Origin: Bacteroidia bacterium | GTDB lineage: Bacteria; Bacteroidota; Bacteroidia; Bacteroidales; CAJPTX01 | Length of the DNA stretch: 64,000 nucleotides | Reading direction: 5' to 3' | NCBI GenBank assembly: GCA_002749065.1 | Contig: PDTX01000015.1 | Coordinates: 1-64,000 of the forward strand | Part shown: in pieces, positions 57,201 through 64,000 of the stretch | Layout: each line of letters starts with the position of its first letter | Position numbering within the stretch: position 1 is the stretch's first letter | Notes under the pieces: model-generated | The model's database searches: none | What the model saw: the letters and a program-made list of their open reading frames with translations, nothing else | What the model was told of the DNA's origin: nothing | Translations under genes and position numbers: made by a program

Positions 57201-58589
57201 CTACACGTGGTGCGCCACCCCATCGGCCTGGGCCGCGGCCTCCATGACGCACTCGCCCAGGGTGGGGTGCGCGTGCATCGTCCCGTAGATGGCCCTCGGC
57301 GTGCTACCGTGGCGCAGAGCTAGGCAGAGCTCGCCGATGAGCTCAGTGGCATTCGCCCCGATGATGTGCGCCCCCACCAGCGCCCGGCTGTCGCTGCGGA
57401 ACAGCAGCTTCACGAAGCCGTCGCGCTGGCCCATGGCCGTGGCCTTCCCCGATGCCGTGAAGGGGAACTTGCCCACGAAGTACTCCACTCCCCGCTCCTG
57501 CAGCTGCCGCTCGGTCAGGCCCACGGAGGCCACCTCCGGCGTGGTGTAGGTGCAGGAGGGGATGTTGGCCATGCGGCGGGCATCGAGCTCGCGCCCCAGG
57601 ATGGCATCCACGGCCATCGCCCCCTCCACGGAGGCCACATGCGCCAGGGCCGGGGTGGTGCACACATCGCCTATGGCGTACAGATGCTCCACATTGGTCG
57701 CCCCGCCGAGCGAGGTCACGATGCGCCCCCTATCCATCTCCACCCCCAGCGCCTCAAGGCCCAGGTCCTCCGTATTGGGCTGAATACCAACCGCCGAGAG
57801 GACCACCTGCACCTCCAGCTCCTCCACCCCCTTCTTCGTCTCGATGCGCAGCCGGCAGCCCTCGGGCGAAACCTCCACGCCCAGAACCGCCGCGGAGGTC
57901 ATCGTCTTCACCTTCTTCCGGCGGAATACCCGGCCCACCACGCTGGCCACGTCACCATCCACCAGGGGCATGAGCTGGTCCTGCGCCTCGATGAGGGTAA
58001 TGCTCGTACCCAGCGCGGCGTAGAACTCGGCCATCTCGCACCCTATAGCCCCGGAGCCCACAATGGCCATGGAGTCAGGCCTATAGCCCAGCGAAAGGGC
58101 CTCACGGTAGGCGATTATCCGCTCGCCATCGAGGGGGAGCGAGGGGAGCTCCCTGGCCCTCGCGCCCGTGGCCACTATGGTGTCCCTGGCCTTCAGGATG
58201 CGCTCCGACCCGTCGGCAGCGAGCACGCGGACCTCAGTGGGCGAGAGCAGGGATGCCACCCCCTCCACGACCTCGACCTTCGCCCTGTCCAGGAGGAACT
58301 TCACGCCCTTGCTCATATTGCCAGCCACCTCGCGCGAACGCGCCACGACGCGCTCCATATCCACCTCTATGGGGCCGAGCCGTATCCCGAAGTCGGCCGC
58401 GCCGCGGATGGCATCGCAGGCATGCGCGCTCTGCAGCAGGGCCTTGGTGGGGATGCAGCCCCAGTTGAGGCAAACGCCCCCCAGATGCTCCCGCTCCACC
58501 ACGGCCACCCGAAGGCCATTGTGCGCGGCGTGCAGGGCGGCCACGTAGCCCCCCGGGCCGCTGCCTATAATCACGATGTCGTATATCAT
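57201..58589 (-). CDS. lpdA: Dihydrolipoyl dehydrogenase
   Basis: A 462-residue FAD flavoprotein that reoxidises dihydrolipoamide in 2-oxoacid dehydrogenase or glycine cleavage complexes. The dinucleotide motif is IIGSGPGGYVAALHAA, the redox disulfide is GGVCLNWGCIPTK (about C41/C46), the NAD motif is AIVGSGAIGCEMAEFYAALG, and the C-terminal catalytic pair is in MHAHPTLGECVMEA (His and Glu). The partner complex is not in the window. It is convergent with the TsaC-like gene. Confidence 0.95.
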   Translation of the reverse strand: MIYDIVIIGSGPGGYVAALHAAHNGLRVAVVEREHLGGVCLNWGCIPTKALLQSAHACDAIRGAADFGIRLGPIEVDMERVVARSREVAGNMSKGVKFLLDRAKVEVVEGVASLLSPTEVRVLAADGSERILKARDTIVATGARARELPSLPLDGERIIAYREALSLGYRPDSMAIVGSGAIGCEMAEFYAALGTSITLIEAQDQLMPLVDGDVASVVGRVFRRKKVKTMTSAAVLGVEVSPEGCRLRIETKKGVEELEVQVVLSAVGIQPNTEDLGLEALGVEMDRGRIVTSLGGATNVEHLYAIGDVCTTPALAHVASVEGAMAVDAILGRELDARRMANIPSCTYTTPEVASVGLTERQLQERGVEYFVGKFPFTASGKATAMGQRDGFVKLLFRSDSRALVGAHIIGANATELIGELCLALRHGSTPRAIYGTMHAHPTLGECVMEAAAQADGVAHHV

Positions 58590-58647
58590 AATTCTCTGCC
58601 TTTGTCGGTTTGAATATCAAGGGCTTAGCTGGCCCGGCCTCTTTCGT

Positions 58648-60045
58648 TTAGCGTAGCACCAGGCTCACGATGTTCTCCACATGCTTCGTGTGCGGGAACA
58701 TGTCCACAGGCTGGACGCGCTCCACGCGGTAGGCCTCGTCGAGCAGGCGGAGGTCCCGCGCCTGGGTCGCCGGGTTGCAGGAGACGTAGACGATGCGCTT
58801 GGGGCGAAGGCGCAGCAAGGTGTCTATAACGCCGGGGTGCATGCCCACGCGCGGGGGGTCCGTTATGAGCACATCCGGCCGGCCGTGGCGCTGCACGAAG
58901 TCCTCGTTCAGCATCCGGAGCACGTCCCCGGCGTGGAACTCCACATTCTCCAGCCCGTTGCGCTGCGCGTTGAGCCACGCGTCCTCCACGGCCTCCGGCA
59001 CGGTCTCCACCCCGACTACCCTGGCCGCATGGCGCGCCACGTACAGGGCGATGGTCCCCGTGCCGGTGTAGAGGTCGTAGACCAGGTCGGTGGGCGCGAG
59101 CTGGACCATCTCCAGCACCCGGGCGTAGAGCCGCTCCGCCTGGCGGGAGTTGGTCTGGTAGAAGGACTTCGGCCCGATGCTGAAGCGGAGGTCGGCGAGC
59201 TGCTCCTCTATGTAGGCGCGCCCGCTATGGGTGTGCACCTCCAGGTCGTAGATCGTGTCGTTGACCTTCGGGTTGATGCAGTAGAGCAGGGAGGTGATGC
59301 CGGGGAATTGGCCGGCGATGTGGCCCAGCAGCTCGTCGCGCCGGGGTGGGTCGTCGTAGGCCATGACCAGCAGAGCCATCACCTCCCCGGTGGTCGTCAC
59401 CCGCACCATGAGGTTGCGCAGCCAGCCCTGCTGCACCTTGGGGTCGTAGAAGCTGTAGCCCTGGGCGATGGCGAAGTCCCGCGCCGCGTTCCGCAGCGCG
59501 TTGGCGGGGTCGGGCTCCAGCAGGCACTCCTCTATGTCGAGCACCCGGTCGAAGCGCCGCGGCACGTGGAAGCCCAGCGCCATGGGGAAGCCCGCCTCCT
59601 CCTGGCCGGCCTCCGTGATCCACCCCCGGGGGCTGAAGGTGAACTCGAGCTTGTTGCGGTAGTAGAGCGTGGGGTCGGCCCCCAGGATGGGGTCGAGCTC
59701 AGGCAGCTCCACCCCGCCCAGCCGCCGGAGCTGCTCGCGCACCTGCTCCTCCTTGGCCTCGAGCTGCAGCTCGTAGGGCAGCATCTGCCACTGGCATCCG
59801 CCACAGTGATCGAAATGCCGACAGGGGGGCTGAACCCGCAGCGCGGAGAGCTCCTCCCAGGCCGTCACGTAGCCCTCCCAGGCCGTCCCCTTCCGCCGGT
59901 TGACCTGCACCTCCACCACATCGCCCGGCACCGTGCCCGGCACGAAGAGCACCGCCCCCTCCACATGCGCAAGGCTCTTGCCCTCAGCGGCTAGCTTCTC
60001 CATGCGGATCGATTTCAGGCGTGGATGCCTCCCCCGTCTGCCCAT
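58648..60045 (-). CDS. rlmD: 23S rRNA (uracil-C5)-methyltransferase RlmD/RumA family
   Basis: A 465-residue SAM-dependent RNA methyltransferase that makes 5-methyluridine in rRNA. The N-terminal TRAM-like domain (1-65) precedes an iron-sulfur motif, CRHFDHCGGCQW (C75, C81, C84) plus a later Cys in EECLL. The catalytic domain has DLYTGTGTIALYVAR (SAM), ITDPPRVGMHP and SCNPATQARDL with the nucleophilic Cys. I chose MGRRGRHPRLKSIRM at 60045; the frame further up is not protein-like. The modified position (U1939-type) is inferred. Confidence 0.92.
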   Translation of the reverse strand: MGRRGRHPRLKSIRMEKLAAEGKSLAHVEGAVLFVPGTVPGDVVEVQVNRRKGTAWEGYVTAWEELSALRVQPPCRHFDHCGGCQWQMLPYELQLEAKEEQVREQLRRLGGVELPELDPILGADPTLYYRNKLEFTFSPRGWITEAGQEEAGFPMALGFHVPRRFDRVLDIEECLLEPDPANALRNAARDFAIAQGYSFYDPKVQQGWLRNLMVRVTTTGEVMALLVMAYDDPPRRDELLGHIAGQFPGITSLLYCINPKVNDTIYDLEVHTHSGRAYIEEQLADLRFSIGPKSFYQTNSRQAERLYARVLEMVQLAPTDLVYDLYTGTGTIALYVARHAARVVGVETVPEAVEDAWLNAQRNGLENVEFHAGDVLRMLNEDFVQRHGRPDVLITDPPRVGMHPGVIDTLLRLRPKRIVYVSCNPATQARDLRLLDEAYRVERVQPVDMFPHTKHVENIVSLVLR

Positions 60046-60072
60046 AGTACATCTACATTTTAAATTACTGCG

Positions 60073-60080
60073 CAAAGGTA
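60073..60080 (-). promoter_or_regulatory. -7 box TACCTTTG of rlmD
   Basis: GCGCAAAGGTAGCC on the + strand gives GGCTACCTTTGCGC, the exact box, 28 nt before the ATG at 60045. It shares the same flanks as the porW and rplM boxes. Confidence 0.65.
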
Positions 60081-60143
60081 GCCAAAAGCTCCGAGACCTC
60101 GCCCGATGCCACCGCGCCGCCGCGCAAAGCATGCGCATCCAGC

Positions 60144-60174
60144 TTGTAGAATTGAAGTGCATAATATACATTTG
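60144..60174 (+). promoter_or_regulatory. Promoter of the chemoreceptor gene
   Basis: TTG (60144-60146) and TACATTTG (60167-60174) are 20 nt apart, 74 nt before the ATG at 60249. TACATTTG is identical to the box before the PCMD lipoprotein gene. Confidence 0.6.
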
Positions 60175-60248
60175 CCGAGCAAATCGGTGACGAACTGCTT
60201 AGAAATATTGATAAACGGACTTGTATTTCTCAAATATCCATTCTTAAC

Positions 60249-62189
60249 ATGGGCTTACTAAGCAACCAGAAACAGACGCTTCGCTTCCAACTCAACGCCT
60301 CCTACTTCACCATATTCGCCCTGGTATTCGTCCTGCTGTTCGCGCTCACGGCCACCGACATCTACAAATCCACCCGGGACTACTACTCCTCCCAGTCCAA
60401 CCACACCATCGAGCAGGTCCGCGCCACGATCGACGGCTTCATCTGCAGGGCCACCGAGACGGCCCAGGCCAATGCCGACTTCCTGGCCATCAGCGCCGAG
60501 CACGGCCGGCAGGTCCGCAGCGAGTACCGCGAAATCCTCAAGCGGACCCTCCAGAACCACAAGAACATATTCGGGGCCTACACCATGGTCGACCCCGACA
60601 TGCTCGACACCATGGACGCCTACTACCGGATGCGCGACAACTCCGGCCCCTTCACCCACTTCCTCACCGGCTGGTTCCGCAGGGACGGCAGGATTCACCC
60701 CCGGCTCTTCCAGAACAAGGCCGGCAAGCCCTCATACGACTACGAGAGCAGCAACTTCTTCCTCAACCGCCCCTACTTCAAGAAGATACGCGAGGGGGCC
60801 GAGCTCTACATCACCGACATCTACACCGACGTGGTCGACGGCCAGCCCACCGAGGAGATCTCCATCATCAAGGCCATCGACATCAAGGGGAAGCCCGCCG
60901 GCTGCGTCGTCCTGGACCTGGACTTCAACGCGCTGAGCAACTCCCTGCAGCTCTCCCAGCGCCACGACAACGGGCACATGATGGTGGTGGGCGATGACGG
61001 GAAAATCATCGTGGCCTACGACAAGAGCCTGGTCGGGAAGCACCTCAGCAGCCAGACCAACAGCCAGCACCACCTCGCGGCCATCAAGCAGCAGCTGCCC
61101 AGCATCAACAAGCGCTACGAGGTGACCTACGGCCAGAAGAAGTACATGCGCACGGCCCAGCGGATCGAGCTCGCCACCTCCGGCCGGTGCTGGACCGTCA
61201 TCGTGGACATCCCCATGGCCATATTCTACAGCGCGCTGCTGCTGCTCTCCGGCAAGCTGCTCACCCTCTTCGCCGTCGGCGCGGTCGCCCTATACCTGCT
61301 CTCCCACTTCATCTCCCGCTGGCTCGCCGCGCCCCTGTCCATCGCCATCAAGCAGCTCACCCTCCTGTCCGAGGGCATACTCCGCGAGGGGCAGCAGCAG
61401 ATCGAGATGCGCAACAAGGACCTCACCACCCTGGGCACCAGCGTGCAGCAGCTGCGCATGAACCTACGTGAGAACCTCGGGGAGCTGGTCCACTACGACA
61501 AGATTCTCACCCAGTCCAACCGGCTCTTCACCGAAATCTCGCTGCAGCTCCAGCGCGGGGGCGAGTCGCAGGCCAAGTCCGTCCAGGATATCCACCAGTC
61601 CATCGGCCACATCTCCGAGAGCATCACCGAATCGGTGGAGGCCACACACGCCATGCTCCAAATCGCCGACACCAACGCCGCGGACCTCAAAGACCTGACG
61701 GCGACCTCCACCACCATGGTCGAGCACATGGCGCAGATCAACGAGCTCATCAGCGTGGTGCAGGCCATCGCCGGGCAGACCAACATCCTCGCGCTCAACG
61801 CCGCGGTGGAGGCCGCCCGCGCCGGGGAGCATGGGCGGGGCTTCGCCATCGTCGCCAGCGAGGTCCGCAACCTCGCGGAGAAGAGCGCCGAGATGGCCGA
61901 GTCCATCTCACGCGTTATCTCCCAGGGCATGGACACCTCGTCCAGGGTCGACCACCACGTCGCGCGCATCAAGCCCAACATCGAGAAGGGGAAGCGGCTG
62001 GCCGAGACCATCAGCCAGCAGGAGGTGGCGCGCAGCGAAGCCCTCCGGCAGATTGAGGACGCCGTGACACAGCTGGTCGCCATATCGGAGCGGAACCTCA
62101 GCCAGAACACCAAGATCGAGGTGCTGCACAAGGAGCTCATCGAGGTCATCAACAAGCTCCACGGCCGCATCGCCTCCTTCGAGCTGTAG
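60249..62189 (+). CDS. Methyl-accepting chemotaxis-type receptor
   Basis: A 646-residue transmembrane receptor. TM1 lies at about residues 19-39, followed by a large periplasmic region of about 280 residues that looks like a dCache sensor ([54 protein letters not shown]), and TM2 at about 324-355. A HAMP-like and coiled-coil region follows, then the signalling hairpin with the nearly invariant tip [36 protein letters not shown]. There is no CheR-docking pentapeptide at the C-terminus. No cheA, cheW or flagellar gene is in the window. The partner kinase and ligand are unknown. Confidence 0.92.
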   Translation: MGLLSNQKQTLRFQLNASYFTIFALVFVLLFALTATDIYKSTRDYYSSQSNHTIEQVRATIDGFICRATETAQANADFLAISAEHGRQVRSEYREILKRTLQNHKNIFGAYTMVDPDMLDTMDAYYRMRDNSGPFTHFLTGWFRRDGRIHPRLFQNKAGKPSYDYESSNFFLNRPYFKKIREGAELYITDIYTDVVDGQPTEEISIIKAIDIKGKPAGCVVLDLDFNALSNSLQLSQRHDNGHMMVVGDDGKIIVAYDKSLVGKHLSSQTNSQHHLAAIKQQLPSINKRYEVTYGQKKYMRTAQRIELATSGRCWTVIVDIPMAIFYSALLLLSGKLLTLFAVGAVALYLLSHFISRWLAAPLSIAIKQLTLLSEGILREGQQQIEMRNKDLTTLGTSVQQLRMNLRENLGELVHYDKILTQSNRLFTEISLQLQRGGESQAKSVQDIHQSIGHISESITESVEATHAMLQIADTNAADLKDLTATSTTMVEHMAQINELISVVQAIAGQTNILALNAAVEAARAGEHGRGFAIVASEVRNLAEKSAEMAESISRVISQGMDTSSRVDHHVARIKPNIEKGKRLAETISQQEVARSEALRQIEDAVTQLVAISERNLSQNTKIEVLHKELIEVINKLHGRIASFEL

Positions 62190-62207
62190 CGGGAGGAACC
62201 CACACTC

Positions 62208-62252
62208 AGGGCGAGGCCCGGCGTGCAGCCCGCGCCGGGCCTCGCCCTGTTT
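62208..62252 (+). terminator. Terminator of the chemoreceptor gene
   Basis: A perfect 16-bp stem, AGGGCGAGGCCCGGCG (62208-62223) with CGCCGGGCCTCGCCCT (62233-62248), a 9-nt loop and a short T-rich tail GTTTA. It lies 19 nt after the stop codon. Confidence 0.8.
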
Positions 62253-62282
62253 ACCCCAGCGCGCAGGCGGGGATTAAGAGGC

Positions 62283-62311
62283 AAAAAAAAACGCCAGCCC
62301 GAAGGCTGGCG
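62283..62311 (-). terminator. Terminator of the aminotransferase gene
   Basis: On the - strand CGCCAGCC-TTCG-GGCTGGCG (62292-62311), a cUUCGg tetraloop hairpin, is followed by nine T residues (62291 down to 62283). A textbook intrinsic terminator 19 nt after the gene. Confidence 0.95.
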
Positions 62312-62330
62312 CGTATGCGGGGCGGCAGCC

Positions 62331-63539
62331 CTACTTCATCAGCTGCTTGATGGACTCCGCGAGGCGCTTCACGCCCTCCTCGTTCTTCTCCTTGGACATG
62401 TAGGAGAAGTTCATGCGCAGGGTGTTCTTGCCCTTGTCGTCGCAGTAGAAGGTATTGCCCAGCACGAAGGCCACCTTCTTCTCGATGGCGATCTTGAACA
62501 GCTCCTCCGCGTCCATGTACTCCGGCAGGGTGACGAACAGGAACAGGCCCCCCTCGGGGTTGGTCCAGCTCACGCCCTCGGGCATGTACTTCTCGAAGGC
62601 CGCGATCATGCCGTCCTTCTTCTCCTTGTAGTTGGCGATGATGGCGCCCAGGTTCTTGTCGAAGAGGCCCTTCTCCAGGTACATCGCCGCGATGCGCTGC
62701 ACGAAGGGCGGGGTGCACAGGTCGGCCGCCTGCTTGGCCATGATGATTTTGTCCACGACGATGGGGTCGCCAATCACGAAGCCGATACGGAAGCCCGGCA
62801 CGAAGGTCTTGGAGAAGGTGCCCAGCAGCACCACGCGGCCCTCGTCGGCCAGGGAGTAGAGCGTGGGCTGCTCCTCGCCCTCGAAGCGGATCTCGCGGTA
62901 GGGGCTGTCCTCGAGTATGAGGACATCGTACTTCTGGCAGATCTTGATGATCTCCAGGCGGCGGTCCTTGGGCATGGTGATGCCGGCCGGGTTCTGGAAG
63001 TCGGGGATGACGTAGAGGAACTTGGGCTTCTGGCCCGCCTTCTGCAGCTTGGCCAGCTCCTCCTCCAGGAGGTCGGAGCGCATGCCCTTCTCGTCGAGCT
63101 TCACGCCCACCAGGTCCGCGCCGTAGTTGCGGAAGGACTGGAGCGCGCCCAGGTAGGAGGGGAGGCCGCAGATCACCTTATCGCCCGGGTTGATGAAGAT
63201 CTTGGGGATGAGGTCCAGCGCCTGCTGCGAGGCCGTCACCACCAGCACGTTCTCCTGCTCCACCTTCAGGCCCTGGGCCTTGTAGCGCTTCACGATCTGC
63301 TCGCGCAGCAGGGGGTCGCCCTCGGTCGAGCCGTACTGCAGCACCTGGGTGCCGACCGTCTTGAGCATCTCGTCGGTGATGGCGCGGAGCTCCTCCACCG
63401 GGAAGCTCTCGGGGGCGGGAAGGCCCCCCGCGAAGGAGATGATATCGGGCTTCTGGGTCAGCTTCAGCAGCTCGCGTATTGCGGACTTCTTCATCCGGTT
63501 CGCACTGTCAGAAAAGAGTGCATTCACATCTTTAACCAT
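62331..63539 (-). CDS. PLP-dependent class I/II aminotransferase (2-aminoadipate/LysN-like)
   Basis: A 402-residue PLP enzyme. ISFAGGLPAPESFPVEELR and QYGSTEGDPLLREQIV are typical of the 2-aminoadipate/aromatic aminotransferase group, TASQQALDLIPKIFINPGD is the PLP-ring region, DFQNPAGITM is the conserved Asn-Pro, and GTFSKTFVPGFRIGF holds the PLP lysine. It starts at MVKDVNALFSD. The amino-acid substrate (aminoadipate, branched-chain or aromatic) cannot be read from sequence. Promoter and terminator of its own; monocistronic. Confidence 0.9.
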   Translation of the reverse strand: MVKDVNALFSDSANRMKKSAIRELLKLTQKPDIISFAGGLPAPESFPVEELRAITDEMLKTVGTQVLQYGSTEGDPLLREQIVKRYKAQGLKVEQENVLVVTASQQALDLIPKIFINPGDKVICGLPSYLGALQSFRNYGADLVGVKLDEKGMRSDLLEEELAKLQKAGQKPKFLYVIPDFQNPAGITMPKDRRLEIIKICQKYDVLILEDSPYREIRFEGEEQPTLYSLADEGRVVLLGTFSKTFVPGFRIGFVIGDPIVVDKIIMAKQAADLCTPPFVQRIAAMYLEKGLFDKNLGAIIANYKEKKDGMIAAFEKYMPEGVSWTNPEGGLFLFVTLPEYMDAEELFKIAIEKKVAFVLGNTFYCDDKGKNTLRMNFSYMSKEKNEEGVKRLAESIKQLMK

Positions 63540-63627
63540 AGCTAGTCTATTTTTGGTTAGTATACTCCACGTGCCGCACGCCCGGCGGGCCGACGGAGGC
63601 CGGTCGCGCCGTGGTGCAATAGGTCTA

Positions 63628-63635
63628 CAAAGGTA
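63628..63635 (-). promoter_or_regulatory. -7 box TACCTTTG of the aminotransferase gene
   Basis: TACAAAGGTAGCAAG on the + strand gives CTTGCTACCTTTGTA, an exact box with the same GC-TACCTTTG flank as other promoters. Confidence 0.65.
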
Positions 63636-63798
63636 GCAAGATATTCTGACACCAGCAAAACGTTCATGATATTGCCCGGGCGGTTTGGCCAAAAAGGCGG
63701 CCCTTACCCGGCCGGGGCGGGGGGGGCCGCGCGGGCCCGAGGCGCCTGCGCGCGCTCGGCGGGACATGCCGGCCGGGGCGACCCCTCCGGCGGGGCGG

Positions 63799-63829
63799 TT
63801 TTGAGAAACTGAAAAAGTATGTACCTTTG
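63799..63829 (+). promoter_or_regulatory. Promoter of the coiled-coil gene at the right edge
   Basis: TTTTG (63799-63803) and the exact TACCTTTG (63822-63829) are 18 nt apart, the best -33/-7 pair in the window, 20 nt before the ATG at 63850. Confidence 0.75.
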
Positions 63830-63849
63830 CCCCACAACATCAAGATGTA

Positions 63850-64000
63850 ATGCAGACCGAGCTGATGCAAGAGGTGAGCACGCTGGGGCGACTGGTCACC
63901 CAGCTGCTCGAGCGGGAGACCCAGCGCGCGAAGGCGCAGGCGGGGCTCATCGCGCGCATACGGGAGCTCGAGCAGGAGCTACGCACGCTGGAGGCGCAGC
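63850..64000 (+). CDS. Coiled-coil protein (N-terminal part, cut by window end)
   Basis: Fifty codons from ATG 63850 to the window edge: MQTELMQEVSTLGRLVTQLL then RETQRAKAQAGLIARIREL and EQELRTLEAQ, an uninterrupted heptad coiled coil rich in Leu, Glu, Gln and Arg with no signal peptide. An ATG at 63845 is followed at once by TAA. In Bacteroidales a small coiled-coil gene often stands before zapA and rny, and this could be that gene, but the next gene is not visible. Confidence 0.6.
   Translation, partial: MQTELMQEVSTLGRLVTQLLERETQRAKAQAGLIARIRELEQELRTLEAQ

Larger units (their letters stand above)
63540..63849. other. 310-nt intergenic region with two divergent promoters
   Basis: It holds the -7 box CAAAGGTA at 63628-63635 (TACCTTTG for the leftward aminotransferase gene, 89 nt before its ATG) and the rightward promoter near 63800-63829. 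Between them is a very GC-rich stretch with repeated GGCCGGGGCG. No gene seen. Confidence 0.5.

Overview
The window is a 64 kb piece of a GC-rich Bacteroidota chromosome, most likely from the order Bacteroidales. The evidence is the gene families: DUF3276, DUF4301, DUF4421, the BT_3928 family, PCMD, the serC-serA-DUF1015 block, the type IX secretion (T9SS) proteins PorX and PorW, and a T9SS C-terminal sorting tail at the left edge. Promoter-like TAnnTTTG boxes in front of many genes are also typical of the phylum. KorAB, a menaquinone methyltransferase and Kdo synthesis fit an anaerobic or microaerophilic organism with LPS. I cannot name the genus. Most of the window is core chromosome; I see no transposase, integrase, prophage or CRISPR array.

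Layout. 1-12 kb (+): the tail of a T9SS cargo gene and a terminator, then an Ig-like lipoprotein, a thiamine-binding MTH1187-type protein, a beta-barrel, RlpA and trpS; next an M13 peptidase lipoprotein, a LysM/periplasmic-binding fusion and an M16 peptidase. 12-24 kb (-): tsf, rpsB, rpsI and rplM; a cation/proton antiporter, rnz, an XRE regulator and a STAS protein; rpsA; DUF3276; a YfcE-like phosphodiesterase overlapping kdsB; DUF4301. 24-30 kb (+ except birA): a sodium/solute symporter and DUF4421 barrel, birA, and korAB. 30-37 kb (-): a coiled-coil lipoprotein, then mrdA-mreD-mreC-mreB-purH, the cell-shape cluster without rodA. 37.5 kb: a tRNA-Gln(UUG) whose 3' end runs into a truncated comM. 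39-49 kb (-): radC-ubiE, purL, a BT_3928-type protein, tsaE, porX and porW. 49-57 kb (+): a large repeat lipoprotein with a PCMD domain and its barrel partner, serC-serA-DUF1015, and a TsaC-like protein. 57-64 kb: lpdA and rlmD (-), a methyl-accepting chemotaxis-type receptor (+), a class I aminotransferase (-) and the start of a coiled-coil gene (+).

How the genes fit together. Envelope biology dominates: LPS (kdsB), elongation (MreBCD/PBP2), peptidoglycan (RlpA, LysM), T9SS (PorW, PorX, cargo tail), surface lipoproteins and outer-membrane barrels. Translation is the second theme (trpS, S1, S2, S9, L13, EF-Ts, two t6A enzymes, RlmD, tRNA-Gln). The least ordinary features are the comM/tRNA-Gln junction, porW directly upstream of porX, a chemoreceptor with no motility or che genes nearby, the eight-repeat lipoprotein with its barrel, and an XRE regulator between a STAS gene and rnz.
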